A DNA stretch of 64,000 nucleotides from Caulobacter sp. (GTDB lineage Bacteria; Pseudomonadota; Alphaproteobacteria; Caulobacterales; Caulobacteraceae), in contig WGLL01000011.1 in assembly GCA_016125585.1 (NCBI GenBank), positions 124,001 to 188,000 of the forward strand. The letters run 5' to 3'. Both the position numbers and the translations under genes were made by a program. The notes under the pieces are model-generated. The model worked only from the letters and a program-made list of their open reading frames with translations, was not told where the DNA came from and made no database searches. Within the stretch, counting starts at the first letter, position 1; every line of letters begins with the position of its first letter. Shown here in pieces: positions 8,790 through 17,709 of this stretch.

Positions 8790-9919
8790 GAGGGGATTTT
8801 CGACTTCCCGCGCGGCCTGTGGGCCGCCTCCAGCGCCTCGACCCTTTCGCTCAGAACCTTCACCGCCTCGACCAGAACGCCGACGACGGCGTTGTAGGAC
8901 ACGGCGTGCAGGCCCTGGCCGTCGGTGTGAACGGCTTCCGGCAGCACCGCGGCGACATGCTGGGCCACCAGCCCGACCCGCCGGTCCTGCCCGCCCGCCG
9001 GCAGATAGGCGACGCCGGTGAGGCCCTTGATGATCTCCACGGCGTCCTTGACCGGCTCGACATCGGTCTTCAGCGCCAGATCGCTGACCGAGTAGGTCTG
9101 GCCGGTCTGGTCGACGGACCAGACCCGGTTGCCGTTGTAGCTGACATTGATCATGTCGAAGCCTGCGCCGGCGGGCAGGCCAAGGGTGACGACACCGGCC
9201 TGGCTGGAGCCGTTCTCGAACCCGAAACCCGCGACCGAGCCGTCTCCGGCCGAGGCGGTGAAATCGAGCCCGACGGTCAGGGGCGCCTTGCCGACCGCGC
9301 CGGCGCCGGCCAACGGATCGCCGACCGCCAGGCTGGCGACCGTTTCGCCCGCCGTCAGACCCCCGGGCGCCGCCGGCGCCACCGCGAGCGCCGCGGCCCC
9401 CGGCGCGGGCGCGCCGACGGAGCCGGCCAGCAGCGATTGGGCCGACTGGCGCCCGGTGGCGTCTGTCGCCGAGATGGCGCCGTTGGCCCCGACGGTGACC
9501 TGACCGAGCACCAGGGCGGGCGCTGTCGGCGCGGCGGCGACCGGTTTGGGCAGCACCGGCTGCTCGACGATCTTCTTGGTCGACTGCAGCGTCTGGCTGT
9601 TGGAACTGCTGTTGTTGTCGCCGTAGTAGATGGCCACGTAGTAGACGCCGGCCGCCAGGCTGTCGCCGGCCAGATCGCGGGTCACCGCCGGGTTGACGAT
9701 GATCGGCACCCCGTTGGCGTTGAAGGCCAGGCCCGGCGAGACGGTCAGGACGCTGCCGGCGAAGGACAGCTCCATGCCATCGGCCACCCCGGGAGCGATC
9801 AGCCCCTTGTTCTGGGCCGCCAGCAGGTCGCGATAATACTGCTGGTCGCGGATGAAGTCGGCCGGTTCAAGGAATTCGCCCTGATAATAGTAGGTTCTGG
9901 ACAGCGGAGTGGTGGTCAT
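8786..9919 (-). CDS. eCIS fibre with S74 auto-cleaving chaperone domain (fibre 1)
   Basis: 377 residues. It has the shared N-terminal module (FLEPADFIRDQQYY, LTVSPGLAFNANGVPI), an Ala/Pro/Gly-rich middle and a C-terminal peptidase S74 intramolecular chaperone domain from about 277. The S-x5-K dyad of the family is present as SDLALKTDVEPV with S279 and K284, followed by VGLVAQHVAAVLPEAV and a coiled-coil end. S74 domains guide fibre trimerisation and then cut themselves off, as in phage endosialidases. It is the first of four fibre genes after the baseplate genes. It lacks the collar domain and the His-rich loop of the other three. Confidence 0.78.
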   Translation of the reverse strand: MTTTPLSRTYYYQGEFLEPADFIRDQQYYRDLLAAQNKGLIAPGVADGMELSFAGSVLTVSPGLAFNANGVPIIVNPAVTRDLAGDSLAAGVYYVAIYYGDNNSSSNSQTLQSTKKIVEQPVLPKPVAAAPTAPALVLGQVTVGANGAISATDATGRQSAQSLLAGSVGAPAPGAAALAVAPAAPGGLTAGETVASLAVGDPLAGAGAVGKAPLTVGLDFTASAGDGSVAGFGFENGSSQAGVVTLGLPAGAGFDMINVSYNGNRVWSVDQTGQTYSVSDLALKTDVEPVKDAVEIIKGLTGVAYLPAGGQDRRVGLVAQHVAAVLPEAVHTDGQGLHAVSYNAVVGVLVEAVKVLSERVEALEAAHRPRGKSKIPS

Positions 9920-9928
9920 ATCTGTGGC

Positions 9929-10810
9929 CTATGCATCGCCTGGGATCGGCAGGAGAAAGCTCTCGCCGAGGTAGCTGTTGACGCCCAGCTGGGTGACCGT
10001 GGTCGTGACCTCCACGGTGTAGCTGGTGTGGGCGGGTTTCTCCTGGTCGGTCAGGGCCTTGATGGCCGCCACCTTTGAGCGCACCGCGGGTGACGACAGA
10101 TCGAAGGTCGGCACCGTGAGAACGACCTGGAAAGCGAAGGGGCGGACCCCGCCCACAACCGGGTCGCCGCCCTCGTATTCCGCCTTGAGACGGGTCGTAT
10201 GGCCGACCGTCATGGCCGGCGCGGAGACGACATCGTTCACCGCGATGTCGCCGTCGATGTAGATGTTGAGCAACTCCTCCAGGCCGGCCGCCGTCCCCCT
10301 CTGGCGGAAGACGGGAAGAATGGTGGCCATGATTTCCCGTTTCGAGTCCAACGTCCAGTTGTTATCGCAGTTGAAGCCGATCCAGGTTGATTGCCAGTTC
10401 AACAGGTTGTTCAGCCAGGCGCTGACCTCGTCGGTGACGGTCGTCTGCCAGCTGGCGCCGGCGCCCGGATTCGATATCCCGAAATAGTCATTGAGCTGAT
10501 CGAACTTCTCGTCGCTGTAGGTGGGCGAGGGCGGCTGGGCCGGTTGCAGCGGCGGGATGAAGTCCTCGGATCCGGGAAACAGGAAGGACAGGCGGGGGTA
10601 GAAGAGCTGCGGCAGGACATCGATGACGTCGGCCAGGCCCCGGCGGTTGACCACCTCGGTGGTGGTGTCGTCGTCGGTCGGGGCGTTGCGGTCGAGGAGG
10701 TTCTGCAGGATGCCCAGATAGGCGTCGAGAAAGGCCTGGTTCCCGGCCCCGCCGCCGGGCTGATAGATGGCCGGCAGAAACTGGATATAGCGGATGGGCG
10801 GATTGGCCAT
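9929..10810 (-). CDS. Tail-I-like baseplate wedge protein (Afp12-type)
   Basis: 293 residues, beginning with IRYIQFLPAIYQP, the usual opening of eCIS and phage 'tail protein I' baseplate components, then FLDAYLGILQNLLD and an internal FRQRGTAAGLEELLNIYI segment, which is the hallmark of the P2 gpI-like family (RGT..GLE..L). The C-terminal part is beta-rich. In Afp/PVC particles the equivalent wedge proteins connect the spike hub to the sheath and fibres. It lies 3 bases after the stop of the second baseplate J gene and 9 bases before fibre 1, the standard order. Confidence 0.82.
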   Translation of the reverse strand: MANPPIRYIQFLPAIYQPGGGAGNQAFLDAYLGILQNLLDRNAPTDDDTTTEVVNRRGLADVIDVLPQLFYPRLSFLFPGSEDFIPPLQPAQPPSPTYSDEKFDQLNDYFGISNPGAGASWQTTVTDEVSAWLNNLLNWQSTWIGFNCDNNWTLDSKREIMATILPVFRQRGTAAGLEELLNIYIDGDIAVNDVVSAPAMTVGHTTRLKAEYEGGDPVVGGVRPFAFQVVLTVPTFDLSSPAVRSKVAAIKALTDQEKPAHTSYTVEVTTTVTQLGVNSYLGESFLLPIPGDA

Positions 10811-10813
10811 GGC

Positions 10814-12013
10814 TCAGATCCCCGGATAGGGCAGGACGGTGTCGACCCCGACCCGCGCATGGACCCCGACCTGAAGGGTCCAGGTGTCGGTGCTGGCGAT
10901 GATGTTGGCCAGCCAGATCTGCGGCAGGCCCAGGTCGTAGCCCGGCCCCAGGAGGCTGGTGACGCCGAGCTGGGAGACTCCGAGGACAAACCCGGGCAGG
11001 GTCTCGGCGTCGACGTGAACGGGCTGGCTGTGGTCGATGCCGGGCACATCGGCGATGGCGGCGAGGATGTCGTTGTCGTTCAGGGCCCGGCCGTAGGGCC
11101 ATCCCTTGCCGTCGGCCCCGCCTGTGACGGGAGAGGTCAGGTCATTGATGGCGGTGAAGACGGCGTTCAGCACCGTCGAGGGATCGGCCTGGGCCAGCAC
11201 CGCCAGGCGAACGGTCAGGGTCACGGGATTGTAGATCGGCGCCGAGACCTCGACCGGCGTGCCGAGCAGCCGGCGAGGATCGAGGTAGAGGTCAACCGCC
11301 TCGATCAGGGTGTCGTAGCTGAAGTCGACATACAGCATCTGACCGGTCTGGATGGTCGCGGTCAGGGTCATCAGCGCCGGCGGCTGGCTGGCGGGGGCGA
11401 CGCTGATCGAATAGCCCAGCGGATACAGGGTGATGGGGATCACCTGGATGTAGGGCGGCCTCGTCCGCACCACGACGCGGCGAATGGTGTATTCGGTCGA
11501 GGCGGCGGGAACGCCCGCCGTGACCTGATAGGTCAGCTGTTCGAAGTCGGCGGTCGTGACGGCGCGGTAGGGGGTGTTCCAGTAGGCCATGGCCCGGCGG
11601 CGCAGGCGGTTGACATCGGACTGCACCCCGCGCTCGATGCCCTGGAGGTAGCGCGCCAGGCTGAGCCGGTCCGGGTCGAGATAGACCTCGACCCCGGCCA
11701 GGTAGATGATGTTGCCCTTGGCGTCGCGGAGCACCTCGCCTTCCAGCTGGCTGACCAGTTGATCGAGGGCCTCGCCGCTGGCGCCGACCAGCCAGCGGGT
11801 GAAGTTCAGATAGAGCTCGGTGGGGATCGTATCGATCCGGTAGAGGGTGATGTCGCCCAGCCAGGCCAGGAGCTGGAGCAGGGTCGTTCCCGGATCGGAG
11901 TCGTTGTAGTCGGTCCAGTTGTCGCTGTAGCGCGGGATGGACGCCGTCAGCTCCTTGACGAGCTGGGCGTAGTCCTTGTCGCTGAGAGCGGGAAGATCAA
12001 ACCGGGTCGGCAT
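10814..12013 (-). CDS. Baseplate J-like assembly protein (smaller paralogue)
   Basis: 399 residues from ATG at 12013, whose product begins MPTRFDLPALSDKDYAQLV; an in-frame extension to 12127 exists but would run far into the preceding gene and lacks family-like sequence. The segment NDSDPGTTLLQLLAWLGDI is typical of eCIS baseplate J proteins (TIGR02243-like), and VTTADFEQLTYQV is a baseplate J core motif. The gene overlaps the end of the larger baseplate gene by 17 bases, consistent with coupled translation. Together the two build the hexameric wedge ring around the spike. Confidence 0.83.
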   Translation of the reverse strand: MPTRFDLPALSDKDYAQLVKELTASIPRYSDNWTDYNDSDPGTTLLQLLAWLGDITLYRIDTIPTELYLNFTRWLVGASGEALDQLVSQLEGEVLRDAKGNIIYLAGVEVYLDPDRLSLARYLQGIERGVQSDVNRLRRRAMAYWNTPYRAVTTADFEQLTYQVTAGVPAASTEYTIRRVVVRTRPPYIQVIPITLYPLGYSISVAPASQPPALMTLTATIQTGQMLYVDFSYDTLIEAVDLYLDPRRLLGTPVEVSAPIYNPVTLTVRLAVLAQADPSTVLNAVFTAINDLTSPVTGGADGKGWPYGRALNDNDILAAIADVPGIDHSQPVHVDAETLPGFVLGVSQLGVTSLLGPGYDLGLPQIWLANIIASTDTWTLQVGVHARVGVDTVLPYPGI

Positions 12014-15008
12014 TGAGGAACCCGACAGTGACGCTTCCCGGCTGGGGCAGCTGATTGGTCGCCAGATCGATGGCGGTGAGATCCTGGCCGAGGGCGACGC
12101 CGTCGACCATGGCCACCCCCTCGACATCCCCGGCCATGGCGGCGACCGCCGCGGCAGTGACCCGGGCGCCGAAGGTCCAGCCGCTGTTGTCCGACCCGCC
12201 GGTCAGCGGATTGAGGAAGCGGGCGTAGGCGTCGGTCAGGGACTTGGTCACGGCGATGCGGGTCGCGCCCGGCGCCAGCACCACCATGAAACTGGCGTCG
12301 ATGGCCAGATAGTCGGGGCCGGCGACCAGGATCCAGGGCGACAGCAGGGGCAGGGCGCGGGCCCTGACGAAGTCCTCGACCCGGCTGGTCAGGTCGAACC
12401 CCGGCGTCGGGGTCTGGCCGGCCGCGTCGGGCAGGATGCTGAGCCGGATGGCGCCGTTGTCGAGGTTTTCGCACACCGCCCGCACGACGTCCTGCGAGGA
12501 GACAAGGGCGACGTTGGTGAAGTCGGCCAGGGTGACGGCCAGGCCCTGGCCGAGCACCTGACCCGGCGCCCGTTTGGGCAGGTCCTCCGGCGCATCGGCC
12601 CCGACCCCGCCGACTGCGGCCATGACGTTGGCCAGGCTGGAGACGCCGGGAATCGCCTTCTGCAGGGTGTCGAGCACGCCGCCGGCGACATTGCCCGTGG
12701 TCCCGCCGCCATAGCGATAGCGCGCGGCCTGGACATTGCGCCGACCCTTGGGCGGAACCTGACCGCGGACCCCGTCGCCGAACGCGATCTGACCGGTGCT
12801 GTGATCCAGCAGGTAGTGGCGGCTGGCGGGGGTGGAGAAGTCGAAGTTCGACACCTCCTTCCAGGTCACCCAGGCCTCGCTGAGGTCCCCGCCGCCATAC
12901 ATCTGGGCCAGGGACAGATCGCCGGAGAGGGCGGCGGCGAGGTCGGCGTCGTCCGGGGAGAAACTGGCCGGCATCGGCTCGAGCACGTGGACCACCGGGC
13001 CGGCGAGGATCGGCTTCTGCGGAAACTGGAAGGTCTGGTCCGGCTCGCCGGTGCTGGAGCCGAGGATGACCTCGTTCTGGCTCACCGCGTTCATCGCCGG
13101 GGTCACGTTGACGTAGATGCCGGTCAGGCTGATCGGGTCGCCGGCCAGGCTGGCCGGGGCGCGCATGCGGAGCCAGCGCTGGCTCTGGCCGAACAGGGTG
13201 GAGAGCGGAAAATCGCGCGGCGCCTGGAAGATGGCGACTCCGTCCCGACTGGAGGGGCTTGCGGTCCGGATCGGGGTCAGACCCGTCCAACCATCCCGGC
13301 CCAGGTATTCCAGGCCGAGCGCCGCGGTGAACCGCCCGCCCCGGTCGGCCAGGACCGGAGGCAGGCCGCCGGCCTGCTCGTCCGGCGCGAAAAGCAGGGT
13401 CAGGGGGCCGCCGGCGACCTGGGTCTGATAGTTGTCGCAGGCGAGGCCGATGTAGAAGGTCGGGGAGTGTTCGGCCGGGGGAACATAGGGCGCCTGGTCC
13501 AGCGGGGCATAGTCGAACCCGTTGCAGGTCAGGATCAGGTCGGGGCGCTTGACCGAGACGCAGCCGATCGACAGCGCCTGGATGAAGGGCGGCGTCCAGT
13601 TGGCCGGCTGATAGACATAGCCGAAATTGATGCCCTGCTGGGTCAGGGCGGCGACCGCGGCGTCGGGGTTGGTGACATAGGGGCCGAGAACGTCGTCGAC
13701 GATGTCCTGGGCCGACTCGGTGACCATAACCCCCGCTGGCCCCCCGTAGCCGCCGCTGGCGATACGGACCCGGATCCAGTAGCTGGTCTTGTTGTTGACC
13801 GCCGTCTGCTCGATCTGCGGACAGGTGAAGCAGACATCGCCCGAATGGGTGAACTGGTCGGTGCCGTCGGTCACGGTCAGGGCCGCCCAGGCCTCGCCGT
13901 CCCAGTATTCCCAGGCCAGGACCAGCGGGCCGGGCAGGGTGATGGTCTGCAATTCGAAACTGAGGGTGACGTCGGCCTGGGGCCGCGAGAAGGTGGTCTT
14001 CGAGGCCAGATAGAAGGCGTCCTGCAACGCCGGCGTCGCGCCGAAGGGCCGTCCGCCCTTCTTCAGATCCACCGGGGTTGCGTTGTACATCGCCTGGTCA
14101 GGCGCGACCTCGTCCAGGGAGACCGTCACCGCCAGGGTGTAGATCTGCGGCAGGACGCCCTGCTGGAAATCGACGATGCGCACCCCGGCCGCCGGGGCGA
14201 CGTTGAGCCAGGCGCCGCTCTGGCCGTCGACAGTCCCGGTCGGCAGGTCGGGCAGGTCGGCGAAGGCGAAGGTCAGGGTGTCATACCCGCTCAGGGTCAT
14301 TTCCGGGGTCAGGGCGTCGCCCGCGGCGTTGGACCATCGCTGGAAATAGGCGGGGTAGAGGTTGGCGCCCTCCATGGTGACCGACAGCGATCCGGTCAGG
14401 CCGGTAAAGTCGAAGCCGGAGTCGGTGATGTAGAGCTGGTGAATGAAGGGCTGCTGGGCCGGGTCCGGGCCGAACAGGCTGAAGGCCGCGCCCTGGCCTC
14501 CAAGCCTCTGGGCGTAGTCGGTGTAGGCGTCGGCGTCGGGCTGCACGCCGTAGGCGGCCGCCAGGGTCAGGGGCAGGACCTTCAGGGCCTCGCTGGTCTG
14601 GAAGGTCAGGCCGGGCTGGGTCGAGGCGATGATGCGGGTCAGCGGCGGGACCATGATCGCGGTCTTGCCGGTGGTGACGAAGGCGATCGGCGCCTCGGCG
14701 GCTTCTGGCGGGCGCAGGGTGACGCCCATGAAGTCCCAGAAGGCCATGGCGTATTTGTCGGGCGCGCCGTTCAGCGGGGTGTTCAGCTTCTGGAACAGTT
14801 CGCCGAACAGCTTGAACATGACCAGGCCGACGTCGGCGCGGTCGAAATACATCGCATCGTCGCCGAAGGAGACCGCCCACTGCGGCAGGCTGACCCGAGC
14901 GGCCGCCAGGCAGGCGGCGTAGATGTCGTCCGGCGTGCGGCTGTCCAGCACCGGCGGCGCAAGGCCGCCGGCTGTGGTCACCGCCTGACTGGACGGGCGT
15001 TGGCTCAT
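11997..15008 (-). CDS. Large baseplate assembly protein (Afp11-type)
   Basis: 1003 residues, the largest protein of the cluster. The N-terminal region (PDDIYAACLAAAR, AMYFDRADVGLVMFKLFGE) and the second half (HYLLDHSTGQIAFGDGVRG; YRYGGGTTGNVAGG; VTLADFTNVAL) fit the 'putative baseplate assembly protein' family that carries a baseplate J domain. GQIAFGDG followed by YRYGGG is especially characteristic. Afp11-like proteins form the baseplate wedge with Afp12. It starts in an ATGA overlap with the small coiled-coil gene. The antisense strand is also open over most of its length, an effect of high GC, not a second gene. Confidence 0.85.
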   Translation of the reverse strand: MSQRPSSQAVTTAGGLAPPVLDSRTPDDIYAACLAAARVSLPQWAVSFGDDAMYFDRADVGLVMFKLFGELFQKLNTPLNGAPDKYAMAFWDFMGVTLRPPEAAEAPIAFVTTGKTAIMVPPLTRIIASTQPGLTFQTSEALKVLPLTLAAAYGVQPDADAYTDYAQRLGGQGAAFSLFGPDPAQQPFIHQLYITDSGFDFTGLTGSLSVTMEGANLYPAYFQRWSNAAGDALTPEMTLSGYDTLTFAFADLPDLPTGTVDGQSGAWLNVAPAAGVRIVDFQQGVLPQIYTLAVTVSLDEVAPDQAMYNATPVDLKKGGRPFGATPALQDAFYLASKTTFSRPQADVTLSFELQTITLPGPLVLAWEYWDGEAWAALTVTDGTDQFTHSGDVCFTCPQIEQTAVNNKTSYWIRVRIASGGYGGPAGVMVTESAQDIVDDVLGPYVTNPDAAVAALTQQGINFGYVYQPANWTPPFIQALSIGCVSVKRPDLILTCNGFDYAPLDQAPYVPPAEHSPTFYIGLACDNYQTQVAGGPLTLLFAPDEQAGGLPPVLADRGGRFTAALGLEYLGRDGWTGLTPIRTASPSSRDGVAIFQAPRDFPLSTLFGQSQRWLRMRAPASLAGDPISLTGIYVNVTPAMNAVSQNEVILGSSTGEPDQTFQFPQKPILAGPVVHVLEPMPASFSPDDADLAAALSGDLSLAQMYGGGDLSEAWVTWKEVSNFDFSTPASRHYLLDHSTGQIAFGDGVRGQVPPKGRRNVQAARYRYGGGTTGNVAGGVLDTLQKAIPGVSSLANVMAAVGGVGADAPEDLPKRAPGQVLGQGLAVTLADFTNVALVSSQDVVRAVCENLDNGAIRLSILPDAAGQTPTPGFDLTSRVEDFVRARALPLLSPWILVAGPDYLAIDASFMVVLAPGATRIAVTKSLTDAYARFLNPLTGGSDNSGWTFGARVTAAAVAAMAGDVEGVAMVDGVALGQDLTAIDLATNQLPQPGSVTVGFLNADPV

Positions 15009-15208
15009 TCATCCGCCCCGGAGGTCTCGGCCAGGGACTCCTCGAGCACCTGGATGGCGCCGGCGATGCGCAGAAGGGTGTTGCGCAGTTCGCCCATGCG
15101 GGTGTCCAGGGCGGCGATCTGCTGCTCGCCGGAGGCGTATTCCCGGCGCAGCTCGACGAGGCGTTCGGTCAGCCGGTTGTGGAGTTGGATCTTGGCGTTG
15201 TCGGACAT
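15005..15208 (-). CDS. Small coiled-coil protein in eCIS operon
   Basis: 67 residues, nearly all predicted helix: LHNRLTERLVELRREYASGEQQIAALDTRM... with Leu/Ile at heptad-like spacing, and an acidic tail ETSGADE. No cysteine, no signal peptide. Similar short helical proteins sit between gp25 and the large baseplate gene in other eCIS loci. It could be an assembly chaperone or a small structural subunit; no function is known. Five bases separate it from gp25 and its stop overlaps the start of the next gene, so it is certainly part of the operon. Confidence 0.65.
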   Translation of the reverse strand: MSDNAKIQLHNRLTERLVELRREYASGEQQIAALDTRMGELRNTLLRIAGAIQVLEESLAETSGADE

Positions 15209-15213
15209 GAGGT

Positions 15214-15615
15214 TCAGCCCAGGTAAAAGGGATAGACGAGGTTGTGGCGGCTGTTGAAGGCGCGGATGACGTAGTCGATGCTGATCAGCAGGGTGTTGGG
15301 ATCGCTGCTGTCGACGCTGGCCGAGACGTTGCTGACCTTGATGCGCGGCTCCCAGGCCTTGAGCGCCGTCCGGACCGCGTGATCGGCCAGATGGATGGCC
15401 TGTTCGTTGTTGGCCTCGAAGACCATCTGCTTGAGATCACAGCCGAAGTCCGGCTCCATCACCCGCTCCCCGCGCGAGGTCGACAGGATCAGGCCGATCG
15501 ACTGCTGGATCAGGGCGGCGTCGCTCTTCATCGCCAGCTTGCCGCCAATGACATCCACCGGGAACGCCCAGCCGGCGCCGAGGAAATCAGGGGGCGGACT
15601 CTTGGGATAGACCAT
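15214..15615 (-). CDS. gp25-like baseplate wedge protein (Afp9-type)
   Basis: 133 residues. The sequence GWAFPVDVIGGKLAM followed by IQQSIGLILSTSRGERVMEPDFGCDL is the gpW/gp25 domain signature (LL.T..GER.M.P.FG..L). gp25 is the most conserved wedge protein in contractile tails and seeds sheath polymerisation through a sheath-like handshake. It starts 4 bases downstream of the PAAR gene stop, giving the canonical spike-PAAR-gp25 order. Length is normal for the family. Confidence 0.88.
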   Translation of the reverse strand: MVYPKSPPPDFLGAGWAFPVDVIGGKLAMKSDAALIQQSIGLILSTSRGERVMEPDFGCDLKQMVFEANNEQAIHLADHAVRTALKAWEPRIKVSNVSASVDSSDPNTLLISIDYVIRAFNSRHNLVYPFYLG

Positions 15616-15619
15616 CGCC

Positions 15620-16015
15620 CTAGCCCCCGATCAGCACGTTGGATTCGGCGACCACCTTGCCGACCGGCTCGGGCGCGGGGTCGTTGCAGGTCTCGGCCGT
15701 GTCGCCGGCCCTGGCCGCCGGCTTGCTGTTGATCAGCACCGTCTCGCTGCCCATGACGATGGTCCCCTGGTTGGTCGGAGGTTCCTCGAACGAGCCGCCG
15801 ATGGGGATGTGCGGCGGCTCGTTGGTCGCGCCGCTCCCGACCGTGGCGGCGGGCAGACCGTTGATCATCACCGTTTCCGACAGGCCGCTATCGATGATGC
15901 CGTTGAACGGCAATTCCTCGGGAGTCGGCACGACGTCCGGCCCCTCCACCACCAGCACGATGTGGGTGTCGACGGCCTCGATCATGTCTCCCGCCTTGGC
16001 GGCCGGTTGTCCCAT
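15620..16015 (-). CDS. PAAR-domain spike tip protein
   Basis: 131 residues. It begins MGQPAAKAGDMIEAVDTHIV, then contains SETVMINGLPAATVGS and SETVLINSKPAARAGDTAE, the repeated strand pattern of PAAR proteins, which cap the spike with a sharp metal-bound cone. It has no C-terminal extension, so it is a plain tip, not a toxin carrier. It lies 7 bases downstream of the spike gene. Afp10/PVC10 are the matching proteins in characterised particles. Confidence 0.87.
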   Translation of the reverse strand: MGQPAAKAGDMIEAVDTHIVLVVEGPDVVPTPEELPFNGIIDSGLSETVMINGLPAATVGSGATNEPPHIPIGGSFEEPPTNQGTIVMGSETVLINSKPAARAGDTAETCNDPAPEPVGKVVAESNVLIGG

Positions 16016-16022
16016 CCTTCCC

Positions 16023-16655
16023 TCAGTTCAGCTTGATCACGGCGCCGGTCAGCGTCAGTTCGCCGTCGGCCCCCAGCGAGGCCTCGCCGTCGCATTTGAT
16101 GGTCAGGCTCTCGCTGGCGGTGATCGAGACCTGGCCGCCGTTGATGTCGATGCGGCCTTCGGGCGCCGACAGGGTCAGGTCCTGGGTCGACTTGACGGTG
16201 ACCTTGTTGGCCTGGGTATCGATGAGGATCGAATTGCCGGTCTTGTCGGTGATGGTGATGCTGGTCCCGCCGTCGGCGTCGTCGAACTGGATGTACGCCC
16301 CGCTGGCGGTCTGGATCTGCCGCACGGTCTGGACCTGTTCGGGCGGCACCGGCGGGGTGTCGACGCCGTTCCACAGGACGCCGATGACATAGGGCCGGCT
16401 GACGTCGCCCATCTCGAAGGCCACCAGCACCTCGTCCTGTTCGGCCGGGGCGAAGAAGGCGCCCTTCTGCGGTCCGGCGGAGAATGAGGCCACCCGGGCC
16501 CAGGCCGATCCGACCTTGAGCGTGGGAAAGTCCACCAGCACGCGATTGAGCTGGTCGGGATCGCCGTCGGCCTTCGAGATCAGGCCGATGACCACGCCGA
16601 AGATGGTCTCCTGGCTGACGTCGTCGTCGGGCAGCATGGGGAGGCCGGTCTTCAA
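16023..16655 (-). CDS. gpV/gp5-like spike protein
   Basis: 210 residues. An N-terminal OB-fold region (FGVVIGLISKADGDPDQLNRVLVDFP, then SFSAGPQKGAFFAPAEQDEVLVAFE and YVIGVLWNG) matches phage baseplate assembly protein V and the gp5/VgrG OB domain. It is followed by a repetitive beta region (ITITDKTGNSILIDT, KVTVKSTQDLTLSAPEG) that would form the triangular needle. It overlaps the hub gene by 4 bases, so hub and spike are two separate proteins here, not one VgrG-like fusion. Confidence 0.85.
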   Translation of the reverse strand: MKTGLPMLPDDDVSQETIFGVVIGLISKADGDPDQLNRVLVDFPTLKVGSAWARVASFSAGPQKGAFFAPAEQDEVLVAFEMGDVSRPYVIGVLWNGVDTPPVPPEQVQTVRQIQTASGAYIQFDDADGGTSITITDKTGNSILIDTQANKVTVKSTQDLTLSAPEGRIDINGGQVSITASESLTIKCDGEASLGADGELTLTGAVIKLN

Positions 16656-17704
16656 ATCCCCGTCCTCCGGACCTCGAACCGGGTGCGATAGCCCCCGGTG
16701 ATGTCATAGATGTGCCGGGCGGCGACCACGTAGTAGAGGCCGTTGAACCGCTCGCCGATGTTGCTCAGCTCGACATTGACGCCGGCGACCACGGCCGGGT
16801 TGCCGGGGCATTCGGCGATGCCTTCCAGGAAGTCGTCGAGGCCGGCCTCATAGAGGCCCTGGGCCAGGCTCTGGGCGATCTGGGTGTCGGTGATGCTGGC
16901 GTCCGGCCCGACGATGGCCGAGGAGCCGAAGGAGTCGGACGCGGTATAGCCGGTCTCCTCGCCATCCATCCTGTCCGACGGCGGGCCGCTGTCGACGGTG
17001 GCGGTGATCACCTGCTTGGTCTTGGGGTCCCAACCCAGCCGGGTGACGCTGGAGCCCTTCTTGAGGGCGCGGGCTCTGGCGCGGAATTCCGTCAGGCTGA
17101 CGCCGTATTCCAGACTGGCGACCGCATCCTCGCCGGAATGACTGGGTCGAAAGATCACCTGCCGACCGCTGGCGAGAAGCTCGTAGCTCAGCCGGCGCGC
17201 GCGGGAGAGGAGGAAGCGATAGTCGCTGACGTTGTTCTGCAGGACGTAGGGATAGACCGCCTCGGTGGCGCTGACTGCGGCCTCGTAGCCGGCCTCCTCG
17301 ATCACCTGGCTGGCCATCTGGCTGTCGGTGCTGGTCTCGAAGGTCCGCGCCTTGCCGCCGAAATCGAGATCGAACAGGGCGTCGTAACCGGTGATCTCCA
17401 TCTCCCGGCAGGTATTGGTCAGGTTGGGCTCAAGGGCCGAGACCTTGCCGCTGAACAGCTGCACCGGCTCGTCCATCCCCATCATCACGCTCATCGAGAC
17501 CCCGAGGTCGAAGTCCCCGAAGTCCATGGCGCGATAGGACTGCTCGTCGTAGTCGACCGGATTGATCATCACCGTGCAGGCGGCCGGCAGATTGAGCCTC
17601 TGTTCGACGACGCAACTGGTCACCGCCGCCGCGTCGTCGGGCGACATGTCGGACCCGTCGAAGGACAGTTTGACCACGCCGCCGTGGATGGTGCTCCCGG
17701 GCAT
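16652..17704 (-). CDS. gpD/gp27-like baseplate hub protein
   Basis: 350 residues of the phage late control D family. Recognisable segments are EPNLTNTCREMEITGYDALF, SQMASQVIEEAGYEA, YPYVLQNNVSDYRFLLSRARR (the D-x-RFLxxRA motif) and a C-terminal part with LSNIGERFNGLYYVVAARHI followed by RTRFEVRR. Hub proteins form the trimeric adaptor between the hexameric tube and the trimeric spike. It follows the LysM gene by 5 bases. Length is normal for the family. Confidence 0.85.
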   Translation of the reverse strand: MPGSTIHGGVVKLSFDGSDMSPDDAAAVTSCVVEQRLNLPAACTVMINPVDYDEQSYRAMDFGDFDLGVSMSVMMGMDEPVQLFSGKVSALEPNLTNTCREMEITGYDALFDLDFGGKARTFETSTDSQMASQVIEEAGYEAAVSATEAVYPYVLQNNVSDYRFLLSRARRLSYELLASGRQVIFRPSHSGEDAVASLEYGVSLTEFRARARALKKGSSVTRLGWDPKTKQVITATVDSGPPSDRMDGEETGYTASDSFGSSAIVGPDASITDTQIAQSLAQGLYEAGLDDFLEGIAECPGNPAVVAGVNVELSNIGERFNGLYYVVAARHIYDITGGYRTRFEVRRTGI

Positions 17705-17709
17705 CGCCG

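Noticed and set aside
11976..15257. Very long open frame on the plus strand (over 1000 codons) opposite the large baseplate gene
   Set aside because: It mirrors the codon pattern of the GC-rich baseplate gene, has a low-complexity Gly/Asp/Arg/Gln composition, no known motif, and crosses several gene borders. It is an antisense shadow.
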